Part shown: positions 25,127 to 33,906 of the stretch, piece after piece
Layout: every line of letters starts with the position of its first letter
How positions within the stretch are numbered: position 1 is the stretch's first letter
Assembly: GCF_024298825.1 (NCBI RefSeq)
Contig: NZ_CP101153.1
Coordinates: 2,852,001-2,916,000 of the forward strand
Source: Haloglomus salinum
GTDB taxonomy: Archaea > Halobacteriota > Halobacteria > Halobacteriales > Haloarculaceae
Direction: 5' to 3'
DNA length: 64,000 bases
Program-made: the position numbers and the translations under genes
The notes under the pieces: generated by a model
The model's database searches: none
Seen by the model: only the letters and a program-made list of their open reading frames with translations
What the model was told of the DNA's origin: nothing

Positions 25127-26821
25127 ATGTGGCAGGTGATGCCGACCTACGACGACTACGAGGCGGCCCGCGCCGACTTCGAGTGGGACCTCCCCGACGC
25201 CTACAACCCGGGCGTCGACATGGTCCGGAAGCACGATGCAGACGCGACGGGACTCGTGGTAGCATCCGAGGACGCCGCCGGTGATGGTCCCGTCGAACGG
25301 TACACGTGGGGCGCCCTCGACGCGCACTCCGACGCGCTCGCGGCGGGCCTCCGCGAGCGCGGTATCGGGCCCGGCGACCGCGTCGGGGTCTGTCTCCCGC
25401 AGGTCGCCGCGACGCCGCTCGCGCACCTCGCGTGCTGGAAGGCCGGGGCGGTCTCGGTCCCGCTGACGACGCTGTTCGGCCGCGACGCGCTGGAGCACCG
25501 ACTCGGCGACGCCGACGCGGTGGCCGTGGTCGCCGCCGGGAGCGTCCTTCCGGACCTGGAAGCGGCCGACCTGCCCGCGCTGGAGTCGCTGTTCACGGTC
25601 GATGCCGACCCGGACGCGGCCGACGAGGTGGCCGATGCGCTCAACGCCGCACAGGAGCCGTTCGATGCAGTGGCGGACGAGGCGGCCGCGGGCGCGTTCG
25701 ACGCCCACGACGCCACCCCCTCGACCCGGACGGCCATCATGTACACGAGCGGCTCGACGGGCCCGCCGAAGGGGGTGCTCCACTCGCACGCGCTCTGGCT
25801 CGGGCGCGCGGCCGCCGCCCAGCAGTTCTTCGAGGGGTATCACGTGCGAGACGAGGTGCCGGCCGATGACGTGACGGTCTGGACGCCGGCCGACTGGGCC
25901 TGGGGCGCGGCGCTCGGCGGGACGCTGCTGGGCGCGTGGCACCACGGCCACCGCGTCGTCGGGGCGCCGCGGGAGTCGTTCGACCCGGAGTGGGCCTTCG
26001 GCCTCATGGAGCGCTTCGACGTGACCCACGCCTTCCTCCCGCCGACGGCCATCCGGATGCTGATGACCGTCGATTCGCCGACCGAGCGCTGGGACCTCTC
26101 GCTGTCGGCCATCGGCTCGGCCGGCGAGCCGCTCACGCCCGAGATTCTGGAGTGGGGCGAGGGACTAGTGGGCGTCTCGGTCAACGAGTTCTACGGCCAG
26201 ACGGAGCTGAACCTCGTCGTCGGGAACAACCGCCGCTGGTTCGACGCCCAGCCGGGCAGCATGGGCAAGCCATTCCCCGGCTACGACCTCGCGCTGCTGG
26301 ACACGGAAACCCGGGAGCCCGTCGCCCAGGGTGAGGTCGGGGAGATCGCACTGCGCCCGTGGGACCGGCGCGTCTTCTTCGACGAGTACTGGAACCGGCC
26401 GGAGGCGACCGCGGCGAAGACGGTGGAGTGCAACGGAGAGACCTGGTTCCTCACGGACGACCTCGCGATGCGCGACGAGGACGGTTACGTCCGCTTCCGC
26501 TCGCGTGCGGACGATGTGATTCTCACCGCGGGCTACCGCGTCGGGCCGCTGGAGGTCGAGCAGGTCCTGCTGGACCACCCCGCCGTGGAGCAGGCCGGCG
26601 TGGTCGGGGAACCGGACGAGACGCGCGGCGAGGTCATCGCGGCGTACGTCCAGCCCGTGGAGGGCTTGGACGAGGTGGAGTACGACCGGGTCCGCGACGA
26701 GTTGCGCTCGACGTGCCGGGAGCGACTGGCGGAGTACGAATACCCGCGCGTAATCCGGTTCGTCGAGGAGCTGCCGAAGACATCGACCGGGAAGATTCGC
26801 CGGAAGGACCTGCGGGAGTAG
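25127..26821 (+). CDS. Acyl-CoA synthetase (AMP-forming, acetyl/medium-chain type)
   Basis: This 564-residue adenylate-forming ligase activates a carboxylic acid with ATP and CoA. The P-loop-like A3 motif is MYTSGSTGPPKGVLHSH (near 205). A5 is NEFYGQTELN. The A7 region includes WFLTDDLAMRDEDGYVRF, A8 is SRADDVILTAGYRVGPLEVE, and the C-terminal lysine motif is PKTSTGKIRRKDLR. All key residues are present. The layout matches medium-chain and acetyl-CoA synthetase-like enzymes of haloarchaea. ATG at 25127 is preferred; 25139 (MPTYDDYEAARADF) is possible. The substrate is not determined. Confidence 0.9.
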   Translation: MWQVMPTYDDYEAARADFEWDLPDAYNPGVDMVRKHDADATGLVVASEDAAGDGPVERYTWGALDAHSDALAAGLRERGIGPGDRVGVCLPQVAATPLAHLACWKAGAVSVPLTTLFGRDALEHRLGDADAVAVVAAGSVLPDLEAADLPALESLFTVDADPDAADEVADALNAAQEPFDAVADEAAAGAFDAHDATPSTRTAIMYTSGSTGPPKGVLHSHALWLGRAAAAQQFFEGYHVRDEVPADDVTVWTPADWAWGAALGGTLLGAWHHGHRVVGAPRESFDPEWAFGLMERFDVTHAFLPPTAIRMLMTVDSPTERWDLSLSAIGSAGEPLTPEILEWGEGLVGVSVNEFYGQTELNLVVGNNRRWFDAQPGSMGKPFPGYDLALLDTETREPVAQGEVGEIALRPWDRRVFFDEYWNRPEATAAKTVECNGETWFLTDDLAMRDEDGYVRFRSRADDVILTAGYRVGPLEVEQVLLDHPAVEQAGVVGEPDETRGEVIAAYVQPVEGLDEVEYDRVRDELRSTCRERLAEYEYPRVIRFVEELPKTSTGKIRRKDLRE

Positions 26822-27303
26822 GAGCATTATAAATTATACACTCGTCATATTTTGTAAAATAGCACAATAACTCACCATATCTTCACATTGCAGATAAATT
26901 TGCCCATTCGATGAACACTCACGAAGCCCTCGACCGCTACGGTCGCGCGGCTCGCTGTGCGCCTCGGTCGCTTCGCTCCCTCGGTGCTTGCGTCGCCGTG
27001 CTTCCCGTAGCGGCCTCGCCCTTCGAATCCGCCAGGGCCGCGTACTGGTCAGTCGGGGCCGTGGGCCACGTGCCTCCCCAGCCGCCTGCGGTGCTCACTC
27101 CGCGTTGCTCCGTTGCGCGCCTCGGCCCTCGCGCGGTGCCGGCGGTCCCGGCTCCGGCGAGGTGCTCGCGAGCTGAACTCGCTCGCGGGAGCCGGAGCCG
27201 TGTCGCCAGCGCGCGCCGCTGCGACTGACGGACTGGCATGGGTGCGTGGAATGCCGGCCCGTGAGAACGCGGGCGGAACGGAAGTCGGACCGAGCCAGGT
27301 ACC
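26822..27303. other. 482-bp convergent intergenic region
   Basis: No gene is supported. The first 90 bases are AT-rich (26825-26910). The rest is very GC-rich and contains runs like TCGCTCCCTCGG and short inverted repeats (GCTCGCGAGC near 27166). A 105-codon open frame starts at 26911, but its product is arginine/alanine-rich and lacks acidic residues, unlike local proteins. The region separates two converging genes. Confidence 0.6.
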
Positions 27304-29085
27304 TCAGTCGTCGGCCGAGGCGGGGGTCGGGTTCGCGGGGATGGGGTCCGACACGCCGTCGAAGTAGCGGTCGGCGAGGTGTTCGGCGGTTCGGAGCGCG
27401 AGCGCCTGCCCGGTGTGGGTCGGGTTGGCGCCGCCGACACCGTTGGCGAGCGCGGAGTGGTCGGCGACGAACAGGCGGTCGACCGACAGCGCCTCGCCGC
27501 CCGAGTCCAGCACCTTCCCCATCGCCATCGAGGACTGCAGGTGGAGGAGGATGGGTGCGGCGCCGGCACGGTGGATGTGGTTCGCGCCGGCCTCGTCGAG
27601 CAGCTTGCTGGCGCGGCGCGCGAGGTCGTCGCGGCGCTCGTCGTCCTCGGGGTGGGGCGACCAGTCGATGCGGGCGACGGGGCCGTGCTCGTCCTCGGTG
27701 GCCGAATCGAGCGTAACGCCGTTGTCCTGCCGCGGCCGGTCGTCCGTGTGGCAGATGAGGGTGAGCATCCGGCGGTAGTCGCTCATCTCCTCCTTCAGCT
27801 TCGTGCCGGTGACCCGGCCGTGGGTGTCCCACGGCTCGCCGGTCGTGTCGTTCTCGAAGGCGAAGCCGTCGATGGACTCGGAGAACATCACCGAGGCGGT
27901 GATGCCGGGCGCGAAGGTGTTGACCGCGATGCCGCCCTTGCCGGGCACGTCGAGCCGGGAGCCGGCAGCCTGGCCCTGGTGTGGCTCGACCTTGCGCTGG
28001 CCGATGACGTCCTCGAGCGTGTCCGAATCGAACGTGCCCGAGACGAAGTCGAAGTGGTGTGTGGTGAGGCCCTTGCCGACCCAGCCGTCGTCCGGAAGCC
28101 CCGAGTTGAGCCACAGTCGCGGCGTCTCGATGCAGCCCGCGGCGAGCACGACGGCGTCGGCGAACACGCGGCGCGTGCGTCCGGTCCAGGTGTCCCGATA
28201 CTCGACACCGCAGGCCTCGAGCGGCCCGGGGCCGGCGCGCGTGAGTACCTCGGTCGCGAAGGCGTTCGGCCGGATCTCGACGTGCCCCGTCGCGAGCGCC
28301 TTCGGCACGAGCGACGTGAGCGAGCCACGCTTCGCCCGCTCCTCGAAGTCCGCACCGCGCGGATGGGGCCCACCCTGGTGCTCGTGGCAGGCGAGCGTGT
28401 CGCCCGACACGTCGCGGAAATCGCCGTCGTAGTCGCCGTCCCGTCGCAGGGCCTCGTCGGGCTGGTGGATGGCGTTCGGGAACGGCCGGTAGCCCTCGTC
28501 CTCGACGTTCAGGCCCGTCGTGAGGTCGTACCCCGACCGCCGCGCGCCCTCGAAGAACAGCTCCGCTTTGGGCGTCGTCGGTGCCGGCTTCACCGGGTGG
28601 ACCGACTCCAGATGCTGGTAGTACGGCACCAGGTCGGCGTAGTCGATGGGCCAGTGTGGTTGCTCGTTGATGGACGGGACGAACGCCCGCGGGTGGTTGC
28701 CGTAGTAGTGCAGCGTCGTGCCGCCGACGCCGGCCACCTGCGAGATGACGCCGGTCTGTGGGACCGTCCGGGCCCACGGCGCGCGCTCGGCGTCGGCCGG
28801 GCCCCAGCGCAGTTTGCCGTCGACGGGACTCCCCATGTCGCCCTCGCGGGCCGTGAACTGCTGGTCCAGCAGGTCGCCCGAGAGGTCGTCGGTGGAGGCA
28901 GAGGCGGTGTTGCCACGCTCGCTGTGGGGCGCCGGGAACTGCTCGTTCCCGTGGAACGGCCCCGCCTCGAGCAGCAGCACGTCGATACCCTGCTGGCCGA
29001 GGCGCCACGCCAGCGCCGGCGCGTCACCGCCCGCCCCGACGACGACCACGTCCGGGTCGCTCATGTCGGCCCCCGAACCGGTCAT
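27304..29085 (-). CDS. GMC family oxidoreductase
   Basis: This 593-residue flavoprotein belongs to the glucose-methanol-choline oxidoreductase family. The N-terminal FAD site is VVVVGAGGDAPALAWRLG (about 13-30); note GAGGDA rather than the more usual GxGxxG. LLLEAGPF follows, then ASVMFSESIDGFAFEN in the middle and the C-terminal NPTHTGQALALR signature (about 560). It oxidises an alcohol or sugar group; the substrate is unknown. The ATG overlaps the stop of the small partner gene (ATGA). The pair resembles gluconate 2-dehydrogenase-type complexes. Confidence 0.88.
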   Translation of the reverse strand: MTGSGADMSDPDVVVVGAGGDAPALAWRLGQQGIDVLLLEAGPFHGNEQFPAPHSERGNTASASTDDLSGDLLDQQFTAREGDMGSPVDGKLRWGPADAERAPWARTVPQTGVISQVAGVGGTTLHYYGNHPRAFVPSINEQPHWPIDYADLVPYYQHLESVHPVKPAPTTPKAELFFEGARRSGYDLTTGLNVEDEGYRPFPNAIHQPDEALRRDGDYDGDFRDVSGDTLACHEHQGGPHPRGADFEERAKRGSLTSLVPKALATGHVEIRPNAFATEVLTRAGPGPLEACGVEYRDTWTGRTRRVFADAVVLAAGCIETPRLWLNSGLPDDGWVGKGLTTHHFDFVSGTFDSDTLEDVIGQRKVEPHQGQAAGSRLDVPGKGGIAVNTFAPGITASVMFSESIDGFAFENDTTGEPWDTHGRVTGTKLKEEMSDYRRMLTLICHTDDRPRQDNGVTLDSATEDEHGPVARIDWSPHPEDDERRDDLARRASKLLDEAGANHIHRAGAAPILLHLQSSMAMGKVLDSGGEALSVDRLFVADHSALANGVGGANPTHTGQALALRTAEHLADRYFDGVSDPIPANPTPASADD

Positions 29086-29696
29086 TCGGCGTCGCCCTCC
29101 TCGGCGTCCGCGCCGTAGTCGTTCTCCTCGAACTCGTCGACCTCGTAGCCCATGTGGACGGCGTATCCGTCGGCGGGACCGGGGTAGTCGGCCTGTTCCC
29201 AGCCCTGGGGCCGCTCCGAGTCGTCGCCCCAGTCGCTGTACGCCGCCATCGCCGTGATGAACAGCGCACCCTGCATCAGGTAGGCGACGATGCCGATGGG
29301 CGCGTCGTACGTCTCGTCGAGGCCCGGGACGACGCCGTCGGCCTCCAGCAGGCGGATGGCCCGCATCCGGTCCTCGCGCGCGAGTCGGGAGAACGGCCCG
29401 CCCGCGAACCGCTCGTCGGGGGACTGGAGCGGCGCCTCGCGCTCCCGCTTCAGGATGAGTTCCAGCGCGCCGACATCGAGCAGGAGCGCCAGCAGCGGCG
29501 CGAACGGCATCGTCTCGTAGCCCAGCGACCGGATGGGCCCCTCGGGCGCCTCCTGCAGTTCGTTGAACGCTGTCTCGACGGTCTCGTCGAGGTCGATGTC
29601 CAGCGCCCCGGCCGCCTGCACGTCGTCCCCGACGGCCGGCGTCTCCGGAACCACCGCGTCCACCAGCGCCGCGATGGTACCGCGAGCGTAGCTCAT
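29082..29696 (-). CDS. Gluconate 2-dehydrogenase subunit 3-like small subunit
   Basis: This roughly 204-residue protein probably partners the GMC oxidoreductase, to which its stop is fused in an ATGA overlap. It starts YARGTIAALVDAVVPETPAV. A tract LLALLLDVGALELIL and a tail region (DWGDDSERPQGWEQADYPGPADGY) match the small subunit 3 family, which helps mature or export the large subunit. No twin-arginine signal is seen. The ATG at 29696 is favoured by a TATA-like GCCTTTAAT (29759-29767); an upstream GTG at 29741 would lie before the predicted transcript start. Confidence 0.72.
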   Translation of the reverse strand: MSYARGTIAALVDAVVPETPAVGDDVQAAGALDIDLDETVETAFNELQEAPEGPIRSLGYETMPFAPLLALLLDVGALELILKREREAPLQSPDERFAGGPFSRLAREDRMRAIRLLEADGVVPGLDETYDAPIGIVAYLMQGALFITAMAAYSDWGDDSERPQGWEQADYPGPADGYAVHMGYEVDEFEENDYGADAEEGDAE

Positions 29697-29858
29697 GACC
29701 ACGCCCTCCCGCGACGCGTGCGTCTGTTTCGCATATGCCACGCCTACGACCGTCCCTGATTAAAGGCTTCTATCGTCCATTCGAGCGGGGTTCTTGTCAC
29801 CGGCCCGGGGGACGAGTCGGTTCCGCCGATAGCAGAATTTCGGGAATTGTACCAGACC

Positions 29859-29866
29859 GTAAATAC
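29859..29866 (+). promoter_or_regulatory. TATA box for the double-NosL lipoprotein
   Basis: GTAAATAC is centred about 27 bases before the ATG at 29890, the spacing of a leaderless transcript. Confidence 0.5.
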
Positions 29867-29889
29867 ATCTCGCAGCCGTAGGTTCACAC

Positions 29890-30948
29890 ATGAGACGCCT
29901 CTCTCGACGAGCCGTACTCGCAACGGCTGCTGGAGCGGCCACAGTCGGGCTCGCGGGCTGCACCGGCGACGGGGACTCGGATGGAGACGATGACACCGGC
30001 GGCTCTCCGACCCCGACGGGGACCCCGACCGGTACCGAGCAGCCGGACCTCACGGAGCCGGTGACCGTTCCCGAGGACGCCTCGTGTGCGGTCTGCGGGA
30101 TGAAGCCGGCGGAGTTCCCCGAGTGGAACGGCCAGCTCGCCCACGAGGACGGCGAGCGCGTCCACTTCTGTACCTCGGGCTGTCTGTCCGCCTACCACGC
30201 CGCCCCCGGTCACTTCCGGGAGGGCCGGACGTGGGACACCGTCGTGGCGGCCTGGGTTCGCGACTACCGCACGACCGAACTCATCGACGCGACGACGGCC
30301 CACTACGCGCTCGAACTGGACACCGAGCGGGTCGACGACCCGATGATGAAGAACCCGCTCCCGTTCGCCGACCGCGAGGACGCGGTGGCGTACGTCGACC
30401 AGTACGACGACCTCGGCGAGCAGGACATCGTCGGGCTGGCCGCGTTCGACGTGCCGCTCGCCCGGAAGTACCGGGGCCGTCTCCTCCCGGAGCCCGACGA
30501 GCCATCGGCGCTCGACCGGGCACCCGTTCCCGAGGACGCCGAGTGTAGCGTCTGTGGCATGGCGCCCGCGAAGTTCCCCGAGTGGAACGGCGAACTCTCC
30601 TTCGAGGACGGCGAGCGGGCCCACTTCTGCTCACCGGGCTGTCTGGCCGCGTACTACGCCACCCCCGGCCACTTCGACGACGGGCGCGCACAGGACGACG
30701 TGCTGGGAACCTGGGCGCACGACTACGACACGAAGGACTGGGCCGACGGCTTCGACGCGAACTGGGTGCTGGAGACGAACGCCGACCGCATCGACGCACC
30801 GATGGGGAAGAACCCGCTCCCGTTCGCCGACCGCGAGGACGCACTCGCCTACGTCGACCGGTACGACGACCTCTCGGAGGCAGACGTGGTTCCGCTGACC
30901 GCGTTCGACAGGGACCTCGCGGAGACGTACCGCGGCAAGTTCTTCTGA
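29890..30948 (+). CDS. Tat lipoprotein with two tandem NosL domains
   Basis: This 352-residue protein has a twin-arginine signal (RRLSRRAVLATAAG) and a lipobox (LAGC), then an acidic Thr/Pro linker and two NosL domains (about 57-200 and 211-352). Each domain begins with a CxVCGM motif (CAVCGMKPAEF, CSVCGMAPAKF), then a HFCT/SxGC motif and the phrase KNPLPFADREDA. NosL is known from nitrous oxide reductase loci as a copper-binding lipoprotein, but no nos gene is present here. The tandem arrangement is unusual. A related copper-trafficking role is inferred only. Confidence 0.9.
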   Translation: MRRLSRRAVLATAAGAATVGLAGCTGDGDSDGDDDTGGSPTPTGTPTGTEQPDLTEPVTVPEDASCAVCGMKPAEFPEWNGQLAHEDGERVHFCTSGCLSAYHAAPGHFREGRTWDTVVAAWVRDYRTTELIDATTAHYALELDTERVDDPMMKNPLPFADREDAVAYVDQYDDLGEQDIVGLAAFDVPLARKYRGRLLPEPDEPSALDRAPVPEDAECSVCGMAPAKFPEWNGELSFEDGERAHFCSPGCLAAYYATPGHFDDGRAQDDVLGTWAHDYDTKDWADGFDANWVLETNADRIDAPMGKNPLPFADREDALAYVDRYDDLSEADVVPLTAFDRDLAETYRGKFF

Positions 30949-31132
30949 GTCGGCAGGTCTCGCCCATCCGCGGTCCCGGCCGGGTCACTCGTCGACCGCC
31001 AGCACGGATTCGAGACACTCACCACGTCGCTGCCGGCCGGCGACGCGTCCGTGTGGGGCTGTGCGTTCCCCCCGGCGTTCACCCTCTGGGGCCCCACGGA
31101 GCCCTTTTCACGGCACCGCGCGACAGGCCGGT

Positions 31133-32167
31133 ATGCGCGCCGCCGTCTTCCACGGTCCCGGTGACATCCGCATCGAGGACCGCCCGAAGCCCGAGGTCGA
31201 GGGGCCCCAACACGCCGTCGTCAGCGTCACGCACACCGCCATCTGCGGCTCGGACCTCTGGTTCTATCGGGGGCAGAGCGACCGCGAGCAGGGGAGTCGG
31301 GTCGGCCACGAGCCGATGGGCATCGTCGAGGCCGTCGGCGAGGACGTGGTCTCGGTCGAGCCCGGCGACCGCGTGTTCGCACCCTTCGTCCAGTCCTGCG
31401 GGGCCTGCGAGTTCTGCCGCAAGGGCCTGCATACCTCCTGCGTGAACGGCGGCTCCTGGAGCGGCGAAGACGGTGGCGCCCAGGGCGAGTACGTCCGGGC
31501 GACCCACGCCGACGGCACACTCGTCCGGGTCCCGGACCGCCACGCCGACGACGAGGCCGTCCTCCGCTCGGTGCTGCCGCTGACCGACGTGATGGGCACG
31601 GGCCACCACGCGGTGGTCAGTGCGGGCGTCGAGCCCGGCGACGACTGCGTGGTGGTCGGTGACGGTGCGGTCGGTCTGTGTGCGGTCGCGGCGGCGCGGC
31701 GCCGCGGTGCCGAACGGGTCGTCGCGATGGGTCACCACGAGGACCGGCTGGCACTCGCGGAGGAACTCGGTGCGACCGACACTATCGCCGCCCGGGGCGA
31801 GGCGGCAGTCGAGGCCGCCCTCGAACGGACTCACGGCGGCGTGTCTCACGTCGTCGAGGCGGTCGGCGCGGCGAGCGCGATGGAGACCGCCGTCGAGGTG
31901 TGCCGCCCCGGCGGGACGGTCGGCTACGTCGGCGTCCCGCACGGGATGGACGGGCTGGACCTCTACCCGCTGTTCGGCGACAACGTCACCCTCCGGGGTG
32001 GCGTCGCGCCGGTCCGGGCGTACGCCGACGACCTGCTGGCCGATGTCCTGCAGGGGACGCTCGACCCGTCGCCGGTGTTCACGGAGACGGTGTCGCTGGA
32101 CGGCGTGCCCGAGGGCTACCGCATGATGGACGAGCGCGAGGCAGTCAAGGTGCTCGTGGAGGTCTGA
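31133..32167 (+). CDS. Zinc-dependent alcohol dehydrogenase (MDR family)
   Basis: This 344-residue medium-chain dehydrogenase/reductase has catalytic zinc ligands in CGSD (near 38) and GHEPMG. The structural zinc site CGACEFCRKGLHTSC (near 86-100) has all four cysteines. The Rossmann motif is GDGAVGLCA, and C-terminal phrases such as GGTVGYVGVPHG follow. The start ATG at 31133 gives the usual MRAAVFHGPGDIRIE opening. The substrate is unknown. The TATA-like TTTTCAC at about 31110 is close to the start. Confidence 0.9.
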   Translation: MRAAVFHGPGDIRIEDRPKPEVEGPQHAVVSVTHTAICGSDLWFYRGQSDREQGSRVGHEPMGIVEAVGEDVVSVEPGDRVFAPFVQSCGACEFCRKGLHTSCVNGGSWSGEDGGAQGEYVRATHADGTLVRVPDRHADDEAVLRSVLPLTDVMGTGHHAVVSAGVEPGDDCVVVGDGAVGLCAVAAARRRGAERVVAMGHHEDRLALAEELGATDTIAARGEAAVEAALERTHGGVSHVVEAVGAASAMETAVEVCRPGGTVGYVGVPHGMDGLDLYPLFGDNVTLRGGVAPVRAYADDLLADVLQGTLDPSPVFTETVSLDGVPEGYRMMDEREAVKVLVEV

Positions 32168-32179
32168 GGCGCTGCTCCG

Positions 32180-32935
32180 TCAGTCGAGCCGGGCCAGCCA
32201 GTCGAACAGCCGGTCGCGCATCTGTGCCTCCGCCTCGCGGGAGAACCGGTGCCCCTCATCGGCCACCGCCCACAGCGCGGCATCGGTGTCGAGAGCGCCG
32301 ACGGCGTCGAGGCTGTCCGCCAGCGGAACGGAGTCGTCGTCCCGCCCGTGGAACACGGCGACGGGCACGTCGAGCCGGTCGGCCACGTCGCCGAAGTCGT
32401 AGCCCGCGAGGTCGTCGACGAGGCGCTCGTCGACCGGGAACCCGGGGGCGTACTCGACCTCGCCCTGCGTGCGGACGGCCTCGGCGAGTGGGTCGAACGC
32501 TCGTCCGTGGGTGACCGGCGCACGGGTCGCCACTGCCGTGACGCGCTCGTCCGGGGTGCCGTCGCCCCTGGGTCCGCCGCCGGCAGCCGCGTGGAAGGCG
32601 GTTTTGCCGCCGAAACTGGAGCCGAACAGGACCACCGAGCCCTCATCGGGGACGAGGTGGTCGAGGACCGCCCGGAGGTCCGCGATGCGCGCCGAGAGCG
32701 TCGCGGCGGCGAACGCGCCGTCGGCATCGCCACAGCCACGGAAGTCGAACCGGACGCCGTGGTAACCCTCCGCGACCGCACGCTCGCACCGGCCCTCGTA
32801 ACTGCCGGTCCTGTCGCTGGCGAAGCCGTGACAGCAGACGAACCAGTCGGCGGCCGGGTCGGGGGCCGGGTGGTGGACGGCGACGAGCGACTCCCCGTCG
32901 GCGACGGGGATGGTGTGATGCTCCGTGTCGGTCAT
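32180..32935 (-). CDS. Alpha/beta hydrolase
   Basis: This 251-residue soluble serine hydrolase has the oxyanion strand CCHGFASDRTG, nucleophile elbow GSSFGGKT (serine in GSSFGG), the acid residue in HGRDDDSVP and catalytic histidine in DEGHRFS. The family resembles dienelactone hydrolase or BAAT-type esterases. The ATG at 32935 is chosen as the start of the conserved opening TDTEHHTIPVADGE. It is convergent with the zinc dehydrogenase and divergent from the small unknown gene at 33037. Confidence 0.85.
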   Translation of the reverse strand: MTDTEHHTIPVADGESLVAVHHPAPDPAADWFVCCHGFASDRTGSYEGRCERAVAEGYHGVRFDFRGCGDADGAFAAATLSARIADLRAVLDHLVPDEGSVVLFGSSFGGKTAFHAAAGGGPRGDGTPDERVTAVATRAPVTHGRAFDPLAEAVRTQGEVEYAPGFPVDERLVDDLAGYDFGDVADRLDVPVAVFHGRDDDSVPLADSLDAVGALDTDAALWAVADEGHRFSREAEAQMRDRLFDWLARLD

Positions 32936-33036
32936 CGTCTGGAGGTGGCAGGGAGAGGTGGTAGGCGTTGGGCTCTTTCGACAAGTGGTCGCCATCGGTC
33001 TAAACTTCTTAAACGATGCCGCAGCAGAAAGCACCG

Positions 33037-33564
33037 ATGTCAGATTGGTTCGAGACGGCTGGCGAACGCGGCGTTCTGGAGCTGATGCGGCGGGACGGGA
33101 GCTGGTACGTCGCCGAGCCATCACCGGAGGCGACGGTGAAGGTACTCGGCACCGCGTCTGGAACGGGGGAGGAGGACCAACCGGCACGCCGGCGGCTGCG
33201 GGGAACCGTGTCGAGCTACAAGCGGGGCGCCGACAGTCACCCGGATATGCTGTTCCTGACCGACGTGGCGACCGCGCCCGACACGGAGACGGGAAGCGTT
33301 CCAGCGACAGAGGATGGACCGACCACCTCGGACGATGAATCGACGACTGGGTCAGCCAACGGGACAGCACCGACGACATCGCATGGGGGCGAATCGCCGC
33401 TCGAACGTATCGCGCGTGAGCACCTCGACGATCACGAGGTCAGAATCGAGGGGGAGGAGGAATCGCTGGTCGGCAGTGCGCGCCGGCGAGCCAGCGACCG
33501 ACAGCGAGCACCCGCTATCGACCCACGGCTGCAGGGCGAGGACAGCGATATCAGCGGGGGATGA
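33037..33564 (+). CDS. Haloarchaeal protein of unknown function
   Basis: This 175-residue protein has a compact N-terminal region SDWFETAGERGVLELMRRDG (about 2-70) with paired strands, then a long acidic, Ser/Thr-rich linker (about 75-130), and a short helical tail with SPLERIAREHLDDHEV. No known domain is recognised. The start at 33037 is fixed by CTTAAAC at 33008-33014, centred 26 bases upstream, which fits a leaderless mRNA. The alternative ATG at 33016 would lie inside that promoter. Confidence 0.65.
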   Translation: MSDWFETAGERGVLELMRRDGSWYVAEPSPEATVKVLGTASGTGEEDQPARRRLRGTVSSYKRGADSHPDMLFLTDVATAPDTETGSVPATEDGPTTSDDESTTGSANGTAPTTSHGGESPLERIAREHLDDHEVRIEGEEESLVGSARRRASDRQRAPAIDPRLQGEDSDISGG

Positions 33565-33612
33565 GTTGCCGAATCCGTGACAGGGACGACAGGACGGGCG
33601 TGAGAAGTCGGA

Positions 33613-33687
33613 TGCTCCGGCGGGGATTTGAACCCCGGTCATTGCCTCGAGAGGGCAATATGATTGGCCGGACTACACTACCAGAGC
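33613..33687 (-). tRNA. tRNA-Glu (CTC anticodon)
   Basis: This 75-base cloverleaf on the minus strand has acceptor GCTCTGG paired with CCGGAGC (one G-T pair), discriminator A, an anticodon arm TTGCC-CTCTCGA-GGCAA giving anticodon CTC, and T-arm CGGGG-TTCAAAT-CCCCG. There is no encoded CCA and no intron. Confidence 0.94.
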
Positions 33688-33875
33688 GCGTTTTCTCGTA
33701 ACCGACTGGCCTTATTAACGGTTCCGCTTCCCCGACGCCGTGCCCCGAATCCACATGGCGTAGCTGGCTCCGGAATCCGTGGCGGGTCGGCCCGCCGTCG
33801 GGCGACCGGCGCCGGTACGACGCACGCGGAGCGGGGGGTTCAGGCCGTGGCTCCGACCGGGAGAATCACCACCCA

Positions 33876-33885
33876 CTACTAAATC
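33876..33885 (+). promoter_or_regulatory. TATA box of the membrane operon starting at 33907
   Basis: CTACTAAATC is centred about 26 bases before the ATG at 33907, so the operon's first message is probably leaderless. Confidence 0.5.
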
Positions 33886-33906
33886 AGACGGCGTGAAACC
33901 CCCGCT

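Noticed and set aside
26911-27228. 105-codon open frame in the convergent spacer
   Set aside because: The product lacks acidic residues and has no domain. Similar arginine/alanine-rich frames arise by chance in GC-rich haloarchaeal DNA.
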